DNA of 64,000 bases. It comes from Ochrobactrum teleogrylli. GTDB lineage: Bacteria > Pseudomonadota > Alphaproteobacteria > Rhizobiales > Rhizobiaceae. Both the position numbers and the translations under genes were made by a program. The notes below the pieces were generated by a model. The model saw nothing but the letters and a program-made list of their open reading frames with translations. It searched no databases and was not told the origin of the DNA. Each line of letters starts with the position of its first letter. Position 1 is the first letter of the stretch. Shown here piece after piece: positions 8,946-17,532 of this stretch. The DNA is taken from the NCBI RefSeq assembly GCF_006376685.1, contig NZ_VEWL01000004.1:186001-250000 (forward strand). Reading direction: 5' to 3'.

Positions 8946-10670
8946 ATGAACAGTTTGCTGAAGCGCTTTGCTGCTTATTATGAACCGCACAAGGGCTTGT
9001 TTGCGCTTGATTTCTCAAGCGCCGTTCTTGCAGGACTGCTTGAGCTGGCCTTTCCGGTTGCGGTGACGCTGTTCATCGATCGCCTGCTACCGACCAATCA
9101 GCTGGGGCTGATCGCGCTCGCCGTTGCCGGGCTGTTGCTGATCTATATTCTCAATGCCGGTTTGCAGGTCGTCGTGACCTATTGGGGTCATATGCTGGGC
9201 ATCAAGATCGAAACCGAGATGCGGCGCAAGGCCTTCGATCATCTGCAAAAGCTGTCGTTTCGTTTCTTCGACAATCAGAAGACCGGGCATCTGGTTGCCA
9301 AGCTGACCAAGGATCTGGAAGAGATCGGCGAAGTGGCGCATCACGGCCCCGAAGACCTGTTCATCGCCATCATGACGCTGATCGGCGCCTTTGTTCTGAT
9401 GCTCTGGATTCATGTGCCGCTGGCGCTGATTACGGCGCTGGTTGTGCCGCTAACGGCGTTTGTGAATATCCGCTATGGCAGCCGGATGACCTCGAACTGG
9501 CACGCGCTTTATGGCCGCGTTGGCGAGTTCAATGCGCGGATTGAGGAAAATGTCGGCGGCATTCGCGTCGTACAGGCCTTCACCAATGAGGACCACGAAC
9601 GCAAGCTGTTTGCCGAGAGCAACCGCAACTATCTGACGACCAAATTGCGGGCCTACAAGATCATGGCGGCCTCGATGTCGCTGTCCTATCTTTCGATGCG
9701 CTTTGTGCAGATCATCGTCATGCTCGCGGGCGCATGGTTTGTCGTGCGCGGCCAGTTGACGGAAGGCGGTTTCGTCGGCTTCCTGCTGCTCATCGGTGTG
9801 TTCTTCCGACCCATTGAAAAGATCAATTCGATCATCGAAAGCTATCCGAAGGGCATTGCCGGGTTCCAGCGCTATTCGGCCTTTCTCGATACGGAGCCGG
9901 ATATTGCCGACAGGCCGGACGCCATGTCCGTGCAGCGGTTGCATGGCGGCATTGAGTATAAAGACGTCAGCTTCGGTTACCGGTCGGAAAAGCCGCTGCT
10001 GGCACATCTGACCCTGTCGATCCGGGCGGGCGAAACGGTGGCCTTCGTCGGTTCATCCGGCGCAGGCAAGACGACGATCTGCTCGCTTCTGCCGCGCTTT
10101 TATGAAGTGACCGACGGCGCGATCAGCATCGATGGCACCGATATTCGCGACATGACGCTGAAATCGCTGCGGTCCAATATCGGCATTGTCAGCCAGGATG
10201 TGTTCCTGTTTGCCGGAACGATCCGCGACAATATCGCTTATGGCAGGCTGGAGGCTTCGGAGGAAGAAATCCTCGAAGCGGCGCGGCGCGCCCGTCTCGA
10301 CGGCGTGATTGCCGCCTTGCCCGCCGGGCTGGACACGGTTGTGGGCGAACGCGGCGTCAAGCTTTCGGGCGGCCAGAAACAGCGTCTGGCGATTGCGCGC
10401 ATCTTCCTGAAAAACCCGCCGATCCTGATCCTCGATGAAGCGACTTCGGCACTGGATACCGAAACCGAACGGGCGATCCAGCAGTCGCTTGCCGATCTTT
10501 CGGAAGGCCGCACCACGCTGGTCATCGCGCACCGGCTTGCAACCATCGTCAATGCGGATCGCATTGTCGTGGTGGAGGAAGGCCGCATCATCGAGCAGGG
10601 TATTCATGACGAGCTGGTGACCCGCTCGGGCGGGCGCTATCAGCAGCTTCATGCGGCGCAGGCCAACTGA
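8946..10670 (+). CDS. ABC exporter, fused permease-ATPase (MsbA/MDR type)
   Basis: Homodimeric half-transporter of 574 residues. A six-helix membrane domain occupies about residues 1-310. The nucleotide-binding domain follows, with Walker A (GSSGAGKTT), Q-loop (SQDVFLF), signature (KLSGGQKQR), Walker B (ILILDEATSALD) and H-loop (IAHRLAT). This type exports lipids, drugs or peptides. It stands alone in the plus direction with a TTGACA at 8796-8801 about 145 bases upstream as possible -35. No neighbour hints at a substrate. Confidence 0.9.
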   Translation: MNSLLKRFAAYYEPHKGLFALDFSSAVLAGLLELAFPVAVTLFIDRLLPTNQLGLIALAVAGLLLIYILNAGLQVVVTYWGHMLGIKIETEMRRKAFDHLQKLSFRFFDNQKTGHLVAKLTKDLEEIGEVAHHGPEDLFIAIMTLIGAFVLMLWIHVPLALITALVVPLTAFVNIRYGSRMTSNWHALYGRVGEFNARIEENVGGIRVVQAFTNEDHERKLFAESNRNYLTTKLRAYKIMAASMSLSYLSMRFVQIIVMLAGAWFVVRGQLTEGGFVGFLLLIGVFFRPIEKINSIIESYPKGIAGFQRYSAFLDTEPDIADRPDAMSVQRLHGGIEYKDVSFGYRSEKPLLAHLTLSIRAGETVAFVGSSGAGKTTICSLLPRFYEVTDGAISIDGTDIRDMTLKSLRSNIGIVSQDVFLFAGTIRDNIAYGRLEASEEEILEAARRARLDGVIAALPAGLDTVVGERGVKLSGGQKQRLAIARIFLKNPPILILDEATSALDTETERAIQQSLADLSEGRTTLVIAHRLATIVNADRIVVVEEGRIIEQGIHDELVTRSGGRYQQLHAAQAN

Positions 10671-10791
10671 TCATTAGGCGGCGAATTATTCCGCTGCCTG
10701 TTTAACGCAACTGCGATTTTATCAAAATATCCTGTTCCAGCAGGCCCATTTCGGCGGCATAATCGTTCATCGTATCGGCAGGGAGACCGAC

Positions 10792-11622
10792 ATGGATGTA
10801 ACGATTATAACGGGCGCGTCGGACGGTATCGGTGCTGAAACCGCGCGCCAGATAGCGCAACGTGATCGCGCCGGGGCCGCTCTTGTGCTGGCGGCGCGCA
10901 ATGTCGACAAGCTCGAAAAACTTGCAGCCGAATTGCGGCAGCAGGGCAGCACCGTGCTTGTGGTGCCGACCGATGTTACCGAGCGCGATGCCTGCATTGC
11001 GCTGATCGAAAAGACGGCATCGGCTTTTGGCCGGATCGACACGCTGATCGTCAATGCGGGTATGTCGGCCCATGCCAATTTCGCGGAAATCAAGCCGGAA
11101 GATCTGCAATGGATGCATGATCTGATGGAGCTGAACTATTTTGGCAGCGTCTGGCCGATCCATGCGGCGCTGCCTCATCTGGCAATGACCAGAGGGCGCA
11201 TTGCGGTGGTCTCTTCCGTCGCGGGATTGATCGGTGTGCCGGGACGCTCGGCCTATAGCGGCACAAAATTCGCGCTGTCCGGTTTTTGTGAAGCGCTCCG
11301 CTCGGAACTGGAGCCAAGCGGCATTTCCGTGACGATTGTTTATCCCGGCGTCGTGAAAACCGATATTCGCAAGGTCGGCTATGGCGCCAGCGGCGAGGCG
11401 CTTGGAACCAGTGGCGTGCGCGAAGACGACATGATGTCGGTGGAAGAAGCGGTGCGTCTGATGCTGAATGGTTTGCGGATGCGCAAACGCGAGGTGTTGA
11501 TGACCCGGCAGATGCGTCTGGGGCGCTGGCTGAAGCTGATCGCGCCGCGCGTGGTGGACCGCATGGCGCTCAAAGCGCTGAAGCCCGAATTTCGCCCGAA
11601 GCCGATCAAACCCGCGCAATAA
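10792..11622 (+). CDS. Short-chain dehydrogenase/reductase (SDR family)
   Basis: 276-residue NAD(P)-dependent oxidoreductase of the classical SDR fold. It shows the cofactor motif TGASDGIG near the N-terminus, NAG (LIVNAGMS), the catalytic serine region (VVSSVAGLIG) and the Tyr-Lys pair (YSGTK). The C-terminal 60 residues are basic (KLIAPRVVDRMALKALKPEFRPKP), typical of the DltE/YqjQ-like group acting on lipids or unknown alcohols. It is single, between the ABC exporter and the LacI gene. Substrate unknown. Confidence 0.88.
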   Translation: MDVTIITGASDGIGAETARQIAQRDRAGAALVLAARNVDKLEKLAAELRQQGSTVLVVPTDVTERDACIALIEKTASAFGRIDTLIVNAGMSAHANFAEIKPEDLQWMHDLMELNYFGSVWPIHAALPHLAMTRGRIAVVSSVAGLIGVPGRSAYSGTKFALSGFCEALRSELEPSGISVTIVYPGVVKTDIRKVGYGASGEALGTSGVREDDMMSVEEAVRLMLNGLRMRKREVLMTRQMRLGRWLKLIAPRVVDRMALKALKPEFRPKPIKPAQ

Positions 11623-11753
11623 AAGCTGGCCATTCCGGTTGCGGATTGACCATTTCATCTGTCTGTACTGAATATACCGGCTTCGAATCTGGCCGGAAGG
11701 AAGCATCTTGCGATATTTTCCTGCGGCAGCAGATGCATGCTGACAGGTGAACT

Positions 11754-12779
11754 ATGCCAACCGACGACCGTAAGAAAAGCCGGGTTACGCTTCTTGACGT
11801 GGCGCGCCATGCGAATGTTTCGCGGGCCACGGCATCGCTTGTCATCCGCAAGAGCCCGCTTGTCGGCGCGGCAACGCGGGAGAAGGTCGAGAAGGCGCTG
11901 CAAGAACTCGGCTACGTCTATAATATGGGCGCGGCGAGCTTGCGCGCCGACCGGTCCAACACGGTTGGCGTGATCGTTCCGACACTGGGCAATCCGTTTT
12001 ATGGCGAGCTTCTGGCGGGCATCGACCGCGTGGTGGGCGAGGCCGGTATGGTCGTTCTTTTGGCCAACAGTCATGAAAATTTCGCCAATCAGAATACGCT
12101 GATGCAGCGCATGCGCGAGCATGGCGTCGATGGCGTGATCGTGTCGCTGACGGCTGGAACCGAACCCGGCTTCATCGAGCAGATTGTCGATTGGGGCCTG
12201 CCAGCCGTTCAGGTGCTGCGCCACGTAACCGACCGGATTGACTATGCCGGGGTCGATTATGCAGGCGGCATGCGGCAGGCGGTCAATCACCTGTCCGGGT
12301 TGGGGCACAAGACCATCGCCTTTGCGGTGCACGGGCCGGTGCATTCCGCCTATCGCGAACGCGTCGAGGGTTTTCGCGAGGCCATGCTGGAAAAGGGGCT
12401 GGACCCGGAACTGATCGTGCATCTGCCCAGCACCATGCCGGAAATTGCCCGCGCCGCGCCGCTGCTGTTTCAGCAGGAACCGGAACCAACGGCGGCGATC
12501 TGCTTTAACGATGTGATAGCGCTCGGTCTCTCCGCCGGGCTTTATGATTGCGGGCGGAAAATCGGCGAGGATTTTTCGTTGATCGGCTTTGACGATGTCA
12601 GCAATGCCGAGGCGACACGCCCGCGCCTGAGTTCAGTCGCGACGCGTCCGGTTACGGTTGGCGAAAACGCGGCCAGAATGCTGCTTTCACGGCTTGCCGA
12701 ACCGGAAAAACCGGCAGAGCGGATCGTCAGCGAGACCTATTTGCAGGTTCGCCAGTCCTGTGGACGCCCCGTGGGCTGA
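11754..12779 (+). CDS. LacI family transcriptional regulator
   Basis: 341-residue regulator. The N-terminal helix-turn-helix and hinge are clear (VTLLDVARHANVSRATASLVIR, then VEKALQELGYVYNMGAASLR), followed by a sugar-binding-like effector domain (NTVGVIVPTLGNPFYGEL to VATRPVTVGENAARML). The gene is directly upstream of an amino-acid-type ABC operon whose promoter carries a perfect LacI-type palindrome at 12833-12852, so local control is very likely. A LacI regulator over a polar-amino-acid-type transporter is unusual, because these regulators mostly sense sugars. Confidence 0.9.
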   Translation: MPTDDRKKSRVTLLDVARHANVSRATASLVIRKSPLVGAATREKVEKALQELGYVYNMGAASLRADRSNTVGVIVPTLGNPFYGELLAGIDRVVGEAGMVVLLANSHENFANQNTLMQRMREHGVDGVIVSLTAGTEPGFIEQIVDWGLPAVQVLRHVTDRIDYAGVDYAGGMRQAVNHLSGLGHKTIAFAVHGPVHSAYRERVEGFREAMLEKGLDPELIVHLPSTMPEIARAAPLLFQQEPEPTAAICFNDVIALGLSAGLYDCGRKIGEDFSLIGFDDVSNAEATRPRLSSVATRPVTVGENAARMLLSRLAEPEKPAERIVSETYLQVRQSCGRPVG

Positions 12780-12812
12780 CGGTAAATTTGATCGTCTCAT
12801 CCGAATTAATGA

Positions 12813-12841
12813 TTGACGAGACGGGTTAAACGAATTTAGAT
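12813..12841 (+). promoter_or_regulatory. Candidate promoter of the amino-acid-type ABC operon
   Basis: TTGACG (12813-12818), 17-base spacer, TTAGAT (12836-12841). The proposed -10 lies inside the LacI-type palindrome, so bound repressor would block polymerase. The -10 match is weak (3 of 6). Confidence 0.45.
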
Positions 12842-12852
12842 CGATCTAAATT
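12833..12852. promoter_or_regulatory. Perfect LacI-type operator palindrome
   Basis: AATTTAGATC followed directly by its reverse complement GATCTAAATT, a 20-bp perfect palindrome with the central CG typical of LacI-family operators. It lies 54 bases downstream of the LacI gene stop and 51 bases upstream of the first permease start. Confidence 0.75.
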
Positions 12853-12903
12853 TGGTTGGTCTGGAGGAAGACCAGTCAATTCGCCGACCGGGAGGTTCCA
12901 GCA

Positions 12904-13572
12904 TTGTACAATTTCAATTTCGCGCCCGTGTTCGCGTCGATGGACAAGCTGCTTCTCGGCGCCTGGCAAACGATTGAGCTTTCCGTCGCCGCGATGGTGC
13001 TCGGGCTGGTCGTTTCCATTGTGTGCGCCTGGGGCAAGACATCCGGCTCGAAGCCGGTGCGCTTCGTCATCGACGCCTATATCGAGATCATTCGCAACAC
13101 GCCGTTTCTGGTGCAGATTTTCTTCATCTTCTTCGGTCTGCCTTCGGCGGGCTTGCGCCTGTCGCCCAACAGCGCCGCACTTCTGGCGCTGGTGGTGAAT
13201 TTCGGCGCCTATGGCACGGAAATCATCCGTGCGGGCATCGAGTCCATCCATAAGGGGCAGGTGGAGGCGGGCACCGCGCTCGGGCTCTCGCGCCTGCAAG
13301 TCTTCCGTTACATCATCATGAAACCGGCGCTGCGCACGGTCTATCCATCGCTGACCAGCCAGTTCATCTATCTGATGCTGACGTCGAGCGTCGTGTCGGT
13401 GATTTCGGCCAATGAACTCGCCGCCGCCGGTAACGATCTCCAGTCTGCGACCTTCGCCAGCTTCGAGGTCTATATCGTCATCACGCTCATGTATCTCGTC
13501 ATGTCCATCGGTTTTTCGGCGGTGTTTTCGCTGATCGAGAAACTGGCGTTCAAATATCCCCTGAGCCGATAG
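12904..13572 (+). CDS. Polar amino acid-type ABC transporter permease (first subunit)
   Basis: Membrane subunit of 222 residues of the HisM/GlnP family, with about five helices and the conserved ATPase-contact loop (EAGTALGLSRLQVFRYIIMKPALR). I chose the TTG start at 12904 because GGGAGG lies 8 bases upstream; no ATG in this frame fits. It is followed after 10 bases by a second, related permease, so the importer uses a heterodimeric channel. Confidence 0.87.
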   Translation: MYNFNFAPVFASMDKLLLGAWQTIELSVAAMVLGLVVSIVCAWGKTSGSKPVRFVIDAYIEIIRNTPFLVQIFFIFFGLPSAGLRLSPNSAALLALVVNFGAYGTEIIRAGIESIHKGQVEAGTALGLSRLQVFRYIIMKPALRTVYPSLTSQFIYLMLTSSVVSVISANELAAAGNDLQSATFASFEVYIVITLMYLVMSIGFSAVFSLIEKLAFKYPLSR

Positions 13573-13582
13573 GAGCAAGGCC

Positions 13583-14239
13583 ATGATCAGACCTTTCGGC
13601 TGGAACGAATTTCTCATTATCGTCTATGCGGCACAGTGGACCATCGCGCTTTCGGCCATCGCCTTTGTGGGCGGCGGCATTGGCGGCATGATCGTGGCGC
13701 TGATGCGTGTGTCGGATAATCGTGTCCTGCGCTATATCGCGCTTGGCTTCATCCGGCTGTTTCAGGGCACGCCGCTTCTGATGCAGCTTTTTCTGGTGTT
13801 CTTCGGGCTCAATATTTTCGGCCTTGGCATCAATCCGTGGATTGCCGCGGCCATCGCCTTGACCCTGCATGCCAGCGCTTTCCTCGGCGAAATCTGGCGT
13901 GGTTGCATCGACGCCGTGCCGCCCGGCCAGCGGGAAGCGGCAACGGCGCTCGGCCTGCGCTACTACAACCGCATGCGCTATATCATTTTGCCGCAAGCTG
14001 CACGCATTTCGGTTGCGCCAACGGTCGGCTTCCTTGTGCAGTTGATCAAGGGCACATCGCTTGCCGCAATCATCGGCTTTACCGAGCTGACGCGTCAGGG
14101 CCAGATCATCAACAATGCAACCTTCAGCCCTTTCATGGTCTTTGGCACGGTGGCGGTTGTCTATTTCATTCTGTGCTGGCCGCTTTCGATACTAGCCCGC
14201 AACATGGAAACCAAATTTTCTCGCGCAACCGCTCGGTAA
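13583..14239 (+). CDS. Polar amino acid-type ABC transporter permease (second subunit)
   Basis: 218-residue homologue of the preceding permease, with RYIALGFIRLFQGTPLLMQLF in the first half and the coupling loop REAATALGLRYYNRMRYIILPQAAR. AGGAGC precedes the ATG. The gene forms one operon with its neighbours. The substrate is set by the binding protein, so nothing more specific can be said here. Confidence 0.87.
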   Translation: MIRPFGWNEFLIIVYAAQWTIALSAIAFVGGGIGGMIVALMRVSDNRVLRYIALGFIRLFQGTPLLMQLFLVFFGLNIFGLGINPWIAAAIALTLHASAFLGEIWRGCIDAVPPGQREAATALGLRYYNRMRYIILPQAARISVAPTVGFLVQLIKGTSLAAIIGFTELTRQGQIINNATFSPFMVFGTVAVVYFILCWPLSILARNMETKFSRATAR

Positions 14240-14263
14240 TAGGGGGCTTTTGTCGAGATAAGA

Positions 14264-14306
14264 GCACATCCCGAAAAGTGTGAAACGGTTTTCGGATAAG
14301 ATGTGC
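14264..14306. repeat. Rhizobial-type palindromic intergenic repeat
   Basis: GCACATC-CCGAAAA pairs with TTTTCGG-(ATAA)-GATGTGC around an 11-base loop. From memory the core GAAAAGTG.GAAACGGTTTTCGG resembles a short repeat scattered in intergenic regions of Rhizobiales genomes. It sits inside the operon between permease and binding-protein genes. Copy number cannot be tested here. Confidence 0.6.
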
Positions 14307-14316
14307 GTCAAAAAGG

Positions 14317-14336
14317 GATTAGAGCGCGCTCTAATC
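14317..14336. repeat. Perfect 20-bp palindrome before the binding-protein gene
   Basis: GATTAGAGCG followed by its reverse complement CGCTCTAATC. It looks LacI-operator-like, but the TAGA/TCTA half-sites are six bases apart here and four apart in the palindrome at 12833-12852. It may be a second, different operator or the tail of the adjacent repeat. Confidence 0.5.
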
Positions 14337-14378
14337 TGCCGGCGAGGAGTCCGGTCTAACAATAGGGAAGGGAAAAAC

Positions 14379-15179
14379 ATGAATATCACCAGACGTATAG
14401 CGATGACACTGATCGGCGCGGGCGCGCTTGCCACTGCCTTTGCGCCAGCCGCATTCGCGCAGACCATCGAAGGCATCAAGTCGGCCGGAACGATCAAGAT
14501 CGGCATGCTGGTCGATTTTCCGCCATTCGGCATCATGAACACCAGCAACGAGCCGGACGGCTACGACGCCGATGTGGCCAAGTTGCTCGCTGCCGAGCTG
14601 GGTGTAAAGCCGCAGATCGTGCCGGTCACCGGCCCGAACCGCATTCCATATTTGCAGAGCGGACAGGTTGACGTGCTGGTGGCTTCGCTGGGCATCACCG
14701 AAGAACGCGCCAAGAGCGTCGATTTCTCCCAGCCTTATGCCGGTATTTCCATCGGCGTTTTCGGGCCGAAGGATGCCGCAGTCGCCAAGCCGGAGGACCT
14801 GTCAGGCAAGACCATCGGCGTGGCGCGTGCCTCGACACAGGATACCGCAGTAACCAAGGTTGCGCCGAAGGATGCCAATATCCGCCGCTTCGATGACGAT
14901 GCCAGCGCGGTGCAGGCTCTCCTGTCGGGTCAGGTCGATTTGATTGGTCTTTCCAATGTCGTTGCCGCCGAAATCGAAAAGGCAGCACCGGGCCGTTACG
15001 AGCAAAAAATCCAGCTCAGCCAGCAGGTGCAGGGCATCGCGGTGCGCAAGGGTTCGACTGAAATGCTCGAATTCGTCAACAAGTTCATCGAGAAGGTGAA
15101 GGGCGACGGCGAGTTGAACAAGATCCATGAAAAATGGCTCGGTTCTCCGCTGCCGGATTTCGTTTCCAAGGCGAAGTAA
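14379..15179 (+). CDS. Amino acid-type ABC transporter substrate-binding protein
   Basis: Periplasmic receptor of 266 residues of the SBP_bac_3 family. A signal peptide (ITRRIAMTLIGAGALATAFA, cleavage after AFAQ) is followed by a two-lobed binding fold (GTIKIGMLVDFPPFGIMN, GYDADVAKLLAAELG, VDVLVASLGITEERAKSVDFSQPY). I chose the ATG at 14379 behind GGGAAGGGA; the frame is open upstream but shows no export signal there. Ligand cannot be read from sequence. The neighbouring 2-hydroxyacid dehydrogenase suggests an amino acid or derived hydroxy/keto acid. Confidence 0.9.
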   Translation: MNITRRIAMTLIGAGALATAFAPAAFAQTIEGIKSAGTIKIGMLVDFPPFGIMNTSNEPDGYDADVAKLLAAELGVKPQIVPVTGPNRIPYLQSGQVDVLVASLGITEERAKSVDFSQPYAGISIGVFGPKDAAVAKPEDLSGKTIGVARASTQDTAVTKVAPKDANIRRFDDDASAVQALLSGQVDLIGLSNVVAAEIEKAAPGRYEQKIQLSQQVQGIAVRKGSTEMLEFVNKFIEKVKGDGELNKIHEKWLGSPLPDFVSKAK

Positions 15180-15191
15180 TTTTTGACCGGC

Positions 15192-15219
15192 GCCATGCCC
15201 CGCATTGGCCGGGCATGGC
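15192..15219 (+). repeat. Intercistronic hairpin behind the binding-protein gene
   Basis: GCCATGCCC / GGGCATGGC, nine perfect base pairs with a 10-base loop and no U-run, between the binding-protein and ATPase genes. Such hairpins often protect the upstream part of the message and so raise binding-protein levels over the ATPase. That role is inferred. Confidence 0.5.
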
Positions 15220-15267
15220 CGCAAACGCCGCATCAGGCGGTCACGTTCAGCAAAGCGAGTTCTCGAC

Positions 15268-16044
15268 ATGACTAAGACGGCTCAGAACACGGCTCACGGG
15301 GCATCGCAGGACTCCGGTACTGCGGTGCTGATGGAAGGCGTCAACAAATGGTATGGCACCTATCACGCGCTGCGAAATATCAATCTGACTGTGGCGCGCG
15401 GCGAACGCATCGTCATTTGCGGCCCGTCCGGCTCGGGCAAGTCGACGCTGATCCGCTGCATCAACCAGCTTGAAACCATTCAGGAAGGGCGCATCGTTGT
15501 CGACGGCTTCGACCTCACGGCGGGCGGCAAGAATGTCGATATCATCCGGCAGGAAACCGGCATGGTGTTCCAGCAGTTCAATCTTTTCCCGCATATGACC
15601 GTTCTGGAAAACTGCACGCTGGCACCGATGAAGGTGCGCGGCGTCGCCAAAGCGGAAGCCGAAAAGACGGCGCGCAAGTTTCTGGAGCGCGTGCGCATTC
15701 CCGAACAGGCGGACAAATATCCTGCCCAACTTTCCGGCGGTCAGCAGCAGCGCGTGGCGATTGCACGCGCATTGTGCATGAATCCGAAGATCATGCTTTT
15801 CGATGAGCCGACTTCGGCGCTCGATCCGGAAATGGTCAAGGAAGTTCTGGACACCATGATCGATCTCGCCAGAGAGGGCATGACCATGCTCTGCGTCACC
15901 CACGAAATGGGCTTTGCGCGACAGGTCGCCGACCGGGTGATCTTCATGGATCAGGGTCAGATTCTCGAAATGGCGGAGCCGGAGGAATTCTTCGGTAATC
16001 CGAAGCATGAGCGGACAAGAGCTTTTATCGGCCAGATTTCCTGA
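15268..16044 (+). CDS. Polar amino acid-type ABC transporter ATP-binding protein
   Basis: 258-residue ATPase of the GlnQ/HisP group. Motifs in order are Walker A (GPSGSGKST), Q-loop ([13 protein letters not shown]), signature (QLSGGQQQR), Walker B ([12 protein letters not shown]) and H-loop ([18 protein letters not shown]). I start it at the ATG at 15268; the open frame reaches back to 15205 without an upstream start that looks better. It completes the importer with the two permeases and the binding protein. Confidence 0.92.
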   Translation: MTKTAQNTAHGASQDSGTAVLMEGVNKWYGTYHALRNINLTVARGERIVICGPSGSGKSTLIRCINQLETIQEGRIVVDGFDLTAGGKNVDIIRQETGMVFQQFNLFPHMTVLENCTLAPMKVRGVAKAEAEKTARKFLERVRIPEQADKYPAQLSGGQQQRVAIARALCMNPKIMLFDEPTSALDPEMVKEVLDTMIDLAREGMTMLCVTHEMGFARQVADRVIFMDQGQILEMAEPEEFFGNPKHERTRAFIGQIS

Positions 16045-16135
16045 CCGCCCGAAATGATATGTTCTGACGCATGGCGCGAAAGCTATTTCCCACCTTTCGC
16101 GCTGTGTTCCCCCCAATCTGGAACTGGAGTTTGAC

Positions 16136-17074
16136 GTGACGAACGAAATTCTGCTCGTGGAGCCGATGATGCCTGCAATAGAGGAGCGGCTCGATGCGGC
16201 TTACAAGGTTCACCGGCTTTACAAGGCGGACGAAAAAGCGGCGCTCGCTGAGGCTTTGGGTTCGATCCGCGCGGTAGTGACCGGCGGTGGCTCGGGCCTG
16301 TCGAATGAATGGATCGAGCGTCTGCCGTCGCTTGGCCTGATTGCCATCAACGGTGTCGGGACGGATAAGGTCGATCTGCCCTTTGCGCGTGGCCGCAATG
16401 TGCATGTGAGCACGACCCCGGGCGTATTGACCGACGACGTTGCCGATACCGGTATTGCTCTGATGCTGGCGGTCCTGCGCCATGTAGCGCTTGGCGATAG
16501 ATTTGTTCGCGAAGGCAAATGGGCTGAACGTCAGGCCTTCCCGCTGGGCACTAGCCCCAAGGGCAAGCGCATCGGCGTTCTCGGCCTTGGCCAGATCGGC
16601 AAGTCGCTGGCAAAGCGCGCCGAGGCTTTCGGCATGGAGGTGCATTACTGGAACCGCTCGCCGGTGACGGGTACGAACTGGATTGCTCATGCATCGCCGG
16701 TGGAACTGGCTCGAAATAGCGATGTTCTGGCGGTTTGCGTGGCGGCCAATGCCTCCACGGCCAATATCGTCAATAAGGATGTGCTGGCGGCGCTTGGCAA
16801 CAAGGGCTATCTCATCAATGTCGCGCGCGGCACGGTCATCGATGAGGACGCGCTTCTGGCCGCACTCAAGGATGGCGTCATTGCCGGTGCCGGTCTTGAT
16901 GTCTTCGTCAACGAGCCGACAATCCGCGAAGAGTTCTTCACTGCTCCCAACACCGTTTTGATGCCGCATCAGGGCAGTGCAACTGTCGAAACGCGCATCG
17001 GCATGGGTGAGCTGGTGCTTGCCAATTTGCAGGCCTATTTCGCAGGCGATGTTCCGCCGACCAAGGTAAATTGA
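16136..17074 (+). CDS. D-isomer-specific 2-hydroxyacid dehydrogenase (hydroxypyruvate/glyoxylate reductase-like)
   Basis: NAD(P)-dependent enzyme of 312 residues interconverting a 2-hydroxy acid and a 2-keto acid. The Rossmann motif GLGQIG is near residue 150. The catalytic residues follow in order: Arg in NVARGTVIDE, Glu in FVNEPT and His in LMPHQGS. GTG start with GGAG about 6 bases upstream. It follows the ABC importer by 91 bases and likely processes the imported compound, which fits an import-and-oxidation pathway for an unidentified amino or hydroxy acid. Confidence 0.88.
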   Translation: MTNEILLVEPMMPAIEERLDAAYKVHRLYKADEKAALAEALGSIRAVVTGGGSGLSNEWIERLPSLGLIAINGVGTDKVDLPFARGRNVHVSTTPGVLTDDVADTGIALMLAVLRHVALGDRFVREGKWAERQAFPLGTSPKGKRIGVLGLGQIGKSLAKRAEAFGMEVHYWNRSPVTGTNWIAHASPVELARNSDVLAVCVAANASTANIVNKDVLAALGNKGYLINVARGTVIDEDALLAALKDGVIAGAGLDVFVNEPTIREEFFTAPNTVLMPHQGSATVETRIGMGELVLANLQAYFAGDVPPTKVN

Positions 17075-17082
17075 GTTTTCCG

Positions 17083-17421
17083 ATGATTGTCAGACAGGCT
17101 TTCTTCGAAGGCGCTATTCATGCTGGGCGCGAGGATGCGTTCAAGGCTTATGTCGCGAAAACCCTGATGCCGATGTGGCTTCAGTTTCCTGGCATCCTAG
17201 ATGTGCGCGTGCTTTACGCCGTGGAACGGGACGAAGGCGCGCCATCCTACCCGATGGTGTTATGGACGGTTTATGACAGCCGGGAAGCATTGGCGGAAGC
17301 GCTTGCTTCACCCATCCGCTACGAAAGCCGGGAGGCCACCAAGGGCCTTTTGGCCATGTTCGACGGCCATATCCACCACCATGTTTTCGACCTCGCTCTG
17401 GTGGGCGAGGTGGCGGGTTAA
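17083..17421 (+). CDS. Small conserved protein, probable dimeric alpha-beta barrel (ABM/EthD-like)
   Basis: 112-residue protein without export signal. Its pattern (REDAFKAYVAKTLMPMWLQFPGI, then VLYAVERDEGAPSYPMVLWTVYDS, then HIHHHVFDLAL) suggests a ferredoxin-like dimeric barrel of the kind seen in ABM and EthD families. I use the ATG at 17083; a TTG at 17071 overlaps the dehydrogenase stop. Function not known. By position it belongs to the amino-acid-importer/dehydrogenase operon, possibly as an accessory enzyme. Confidence 0.7.
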   Translation: MIVRQAFFEGAIHAGREDAFKAYVAKTLMPMWLQFPGILDVRVLYAVERDEGAPSYPMVLWTVYDSREALAEALASPIRYESREATKGLLAMFDGHIHHHVFDLALVGEVAG

Positions 17422-17429
17422 ACCCACTT

Positions 17430-17478
17430 CGGCCAGCGCTGGATGCGCTGGCCGAGTGAGTCTCTCTCAGCTTTTTTT
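17430..17478 (+). terminator. Terminator of the LacI-linked ABC/dehydrogenase operon
   Basis: CGGCCAGCGC / GCGCTGGCCG, ten perfect base pairs with a five-base loop, followed about 17 bases later by CTTTTTTTATTTG. The gap between stem and U-run is longer than ideal, so this may be a hairpin plus a second, weaker one (GAG...CTC). Confidence 0.6.
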
Positions 17479-17532
17479 TATTTGTCCAACCGGTCAAATT
17501 TGCAGTTTCGCCCCGATATTCGAGTATATGAG

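Noticed and set aside
14317-14336. Palindrome as a second site for the same LacI regulator
   Set aside because: Half-site spacing differs by two bases from the palindrome at 12833-12852, so the same protein is unlikely to bind both.
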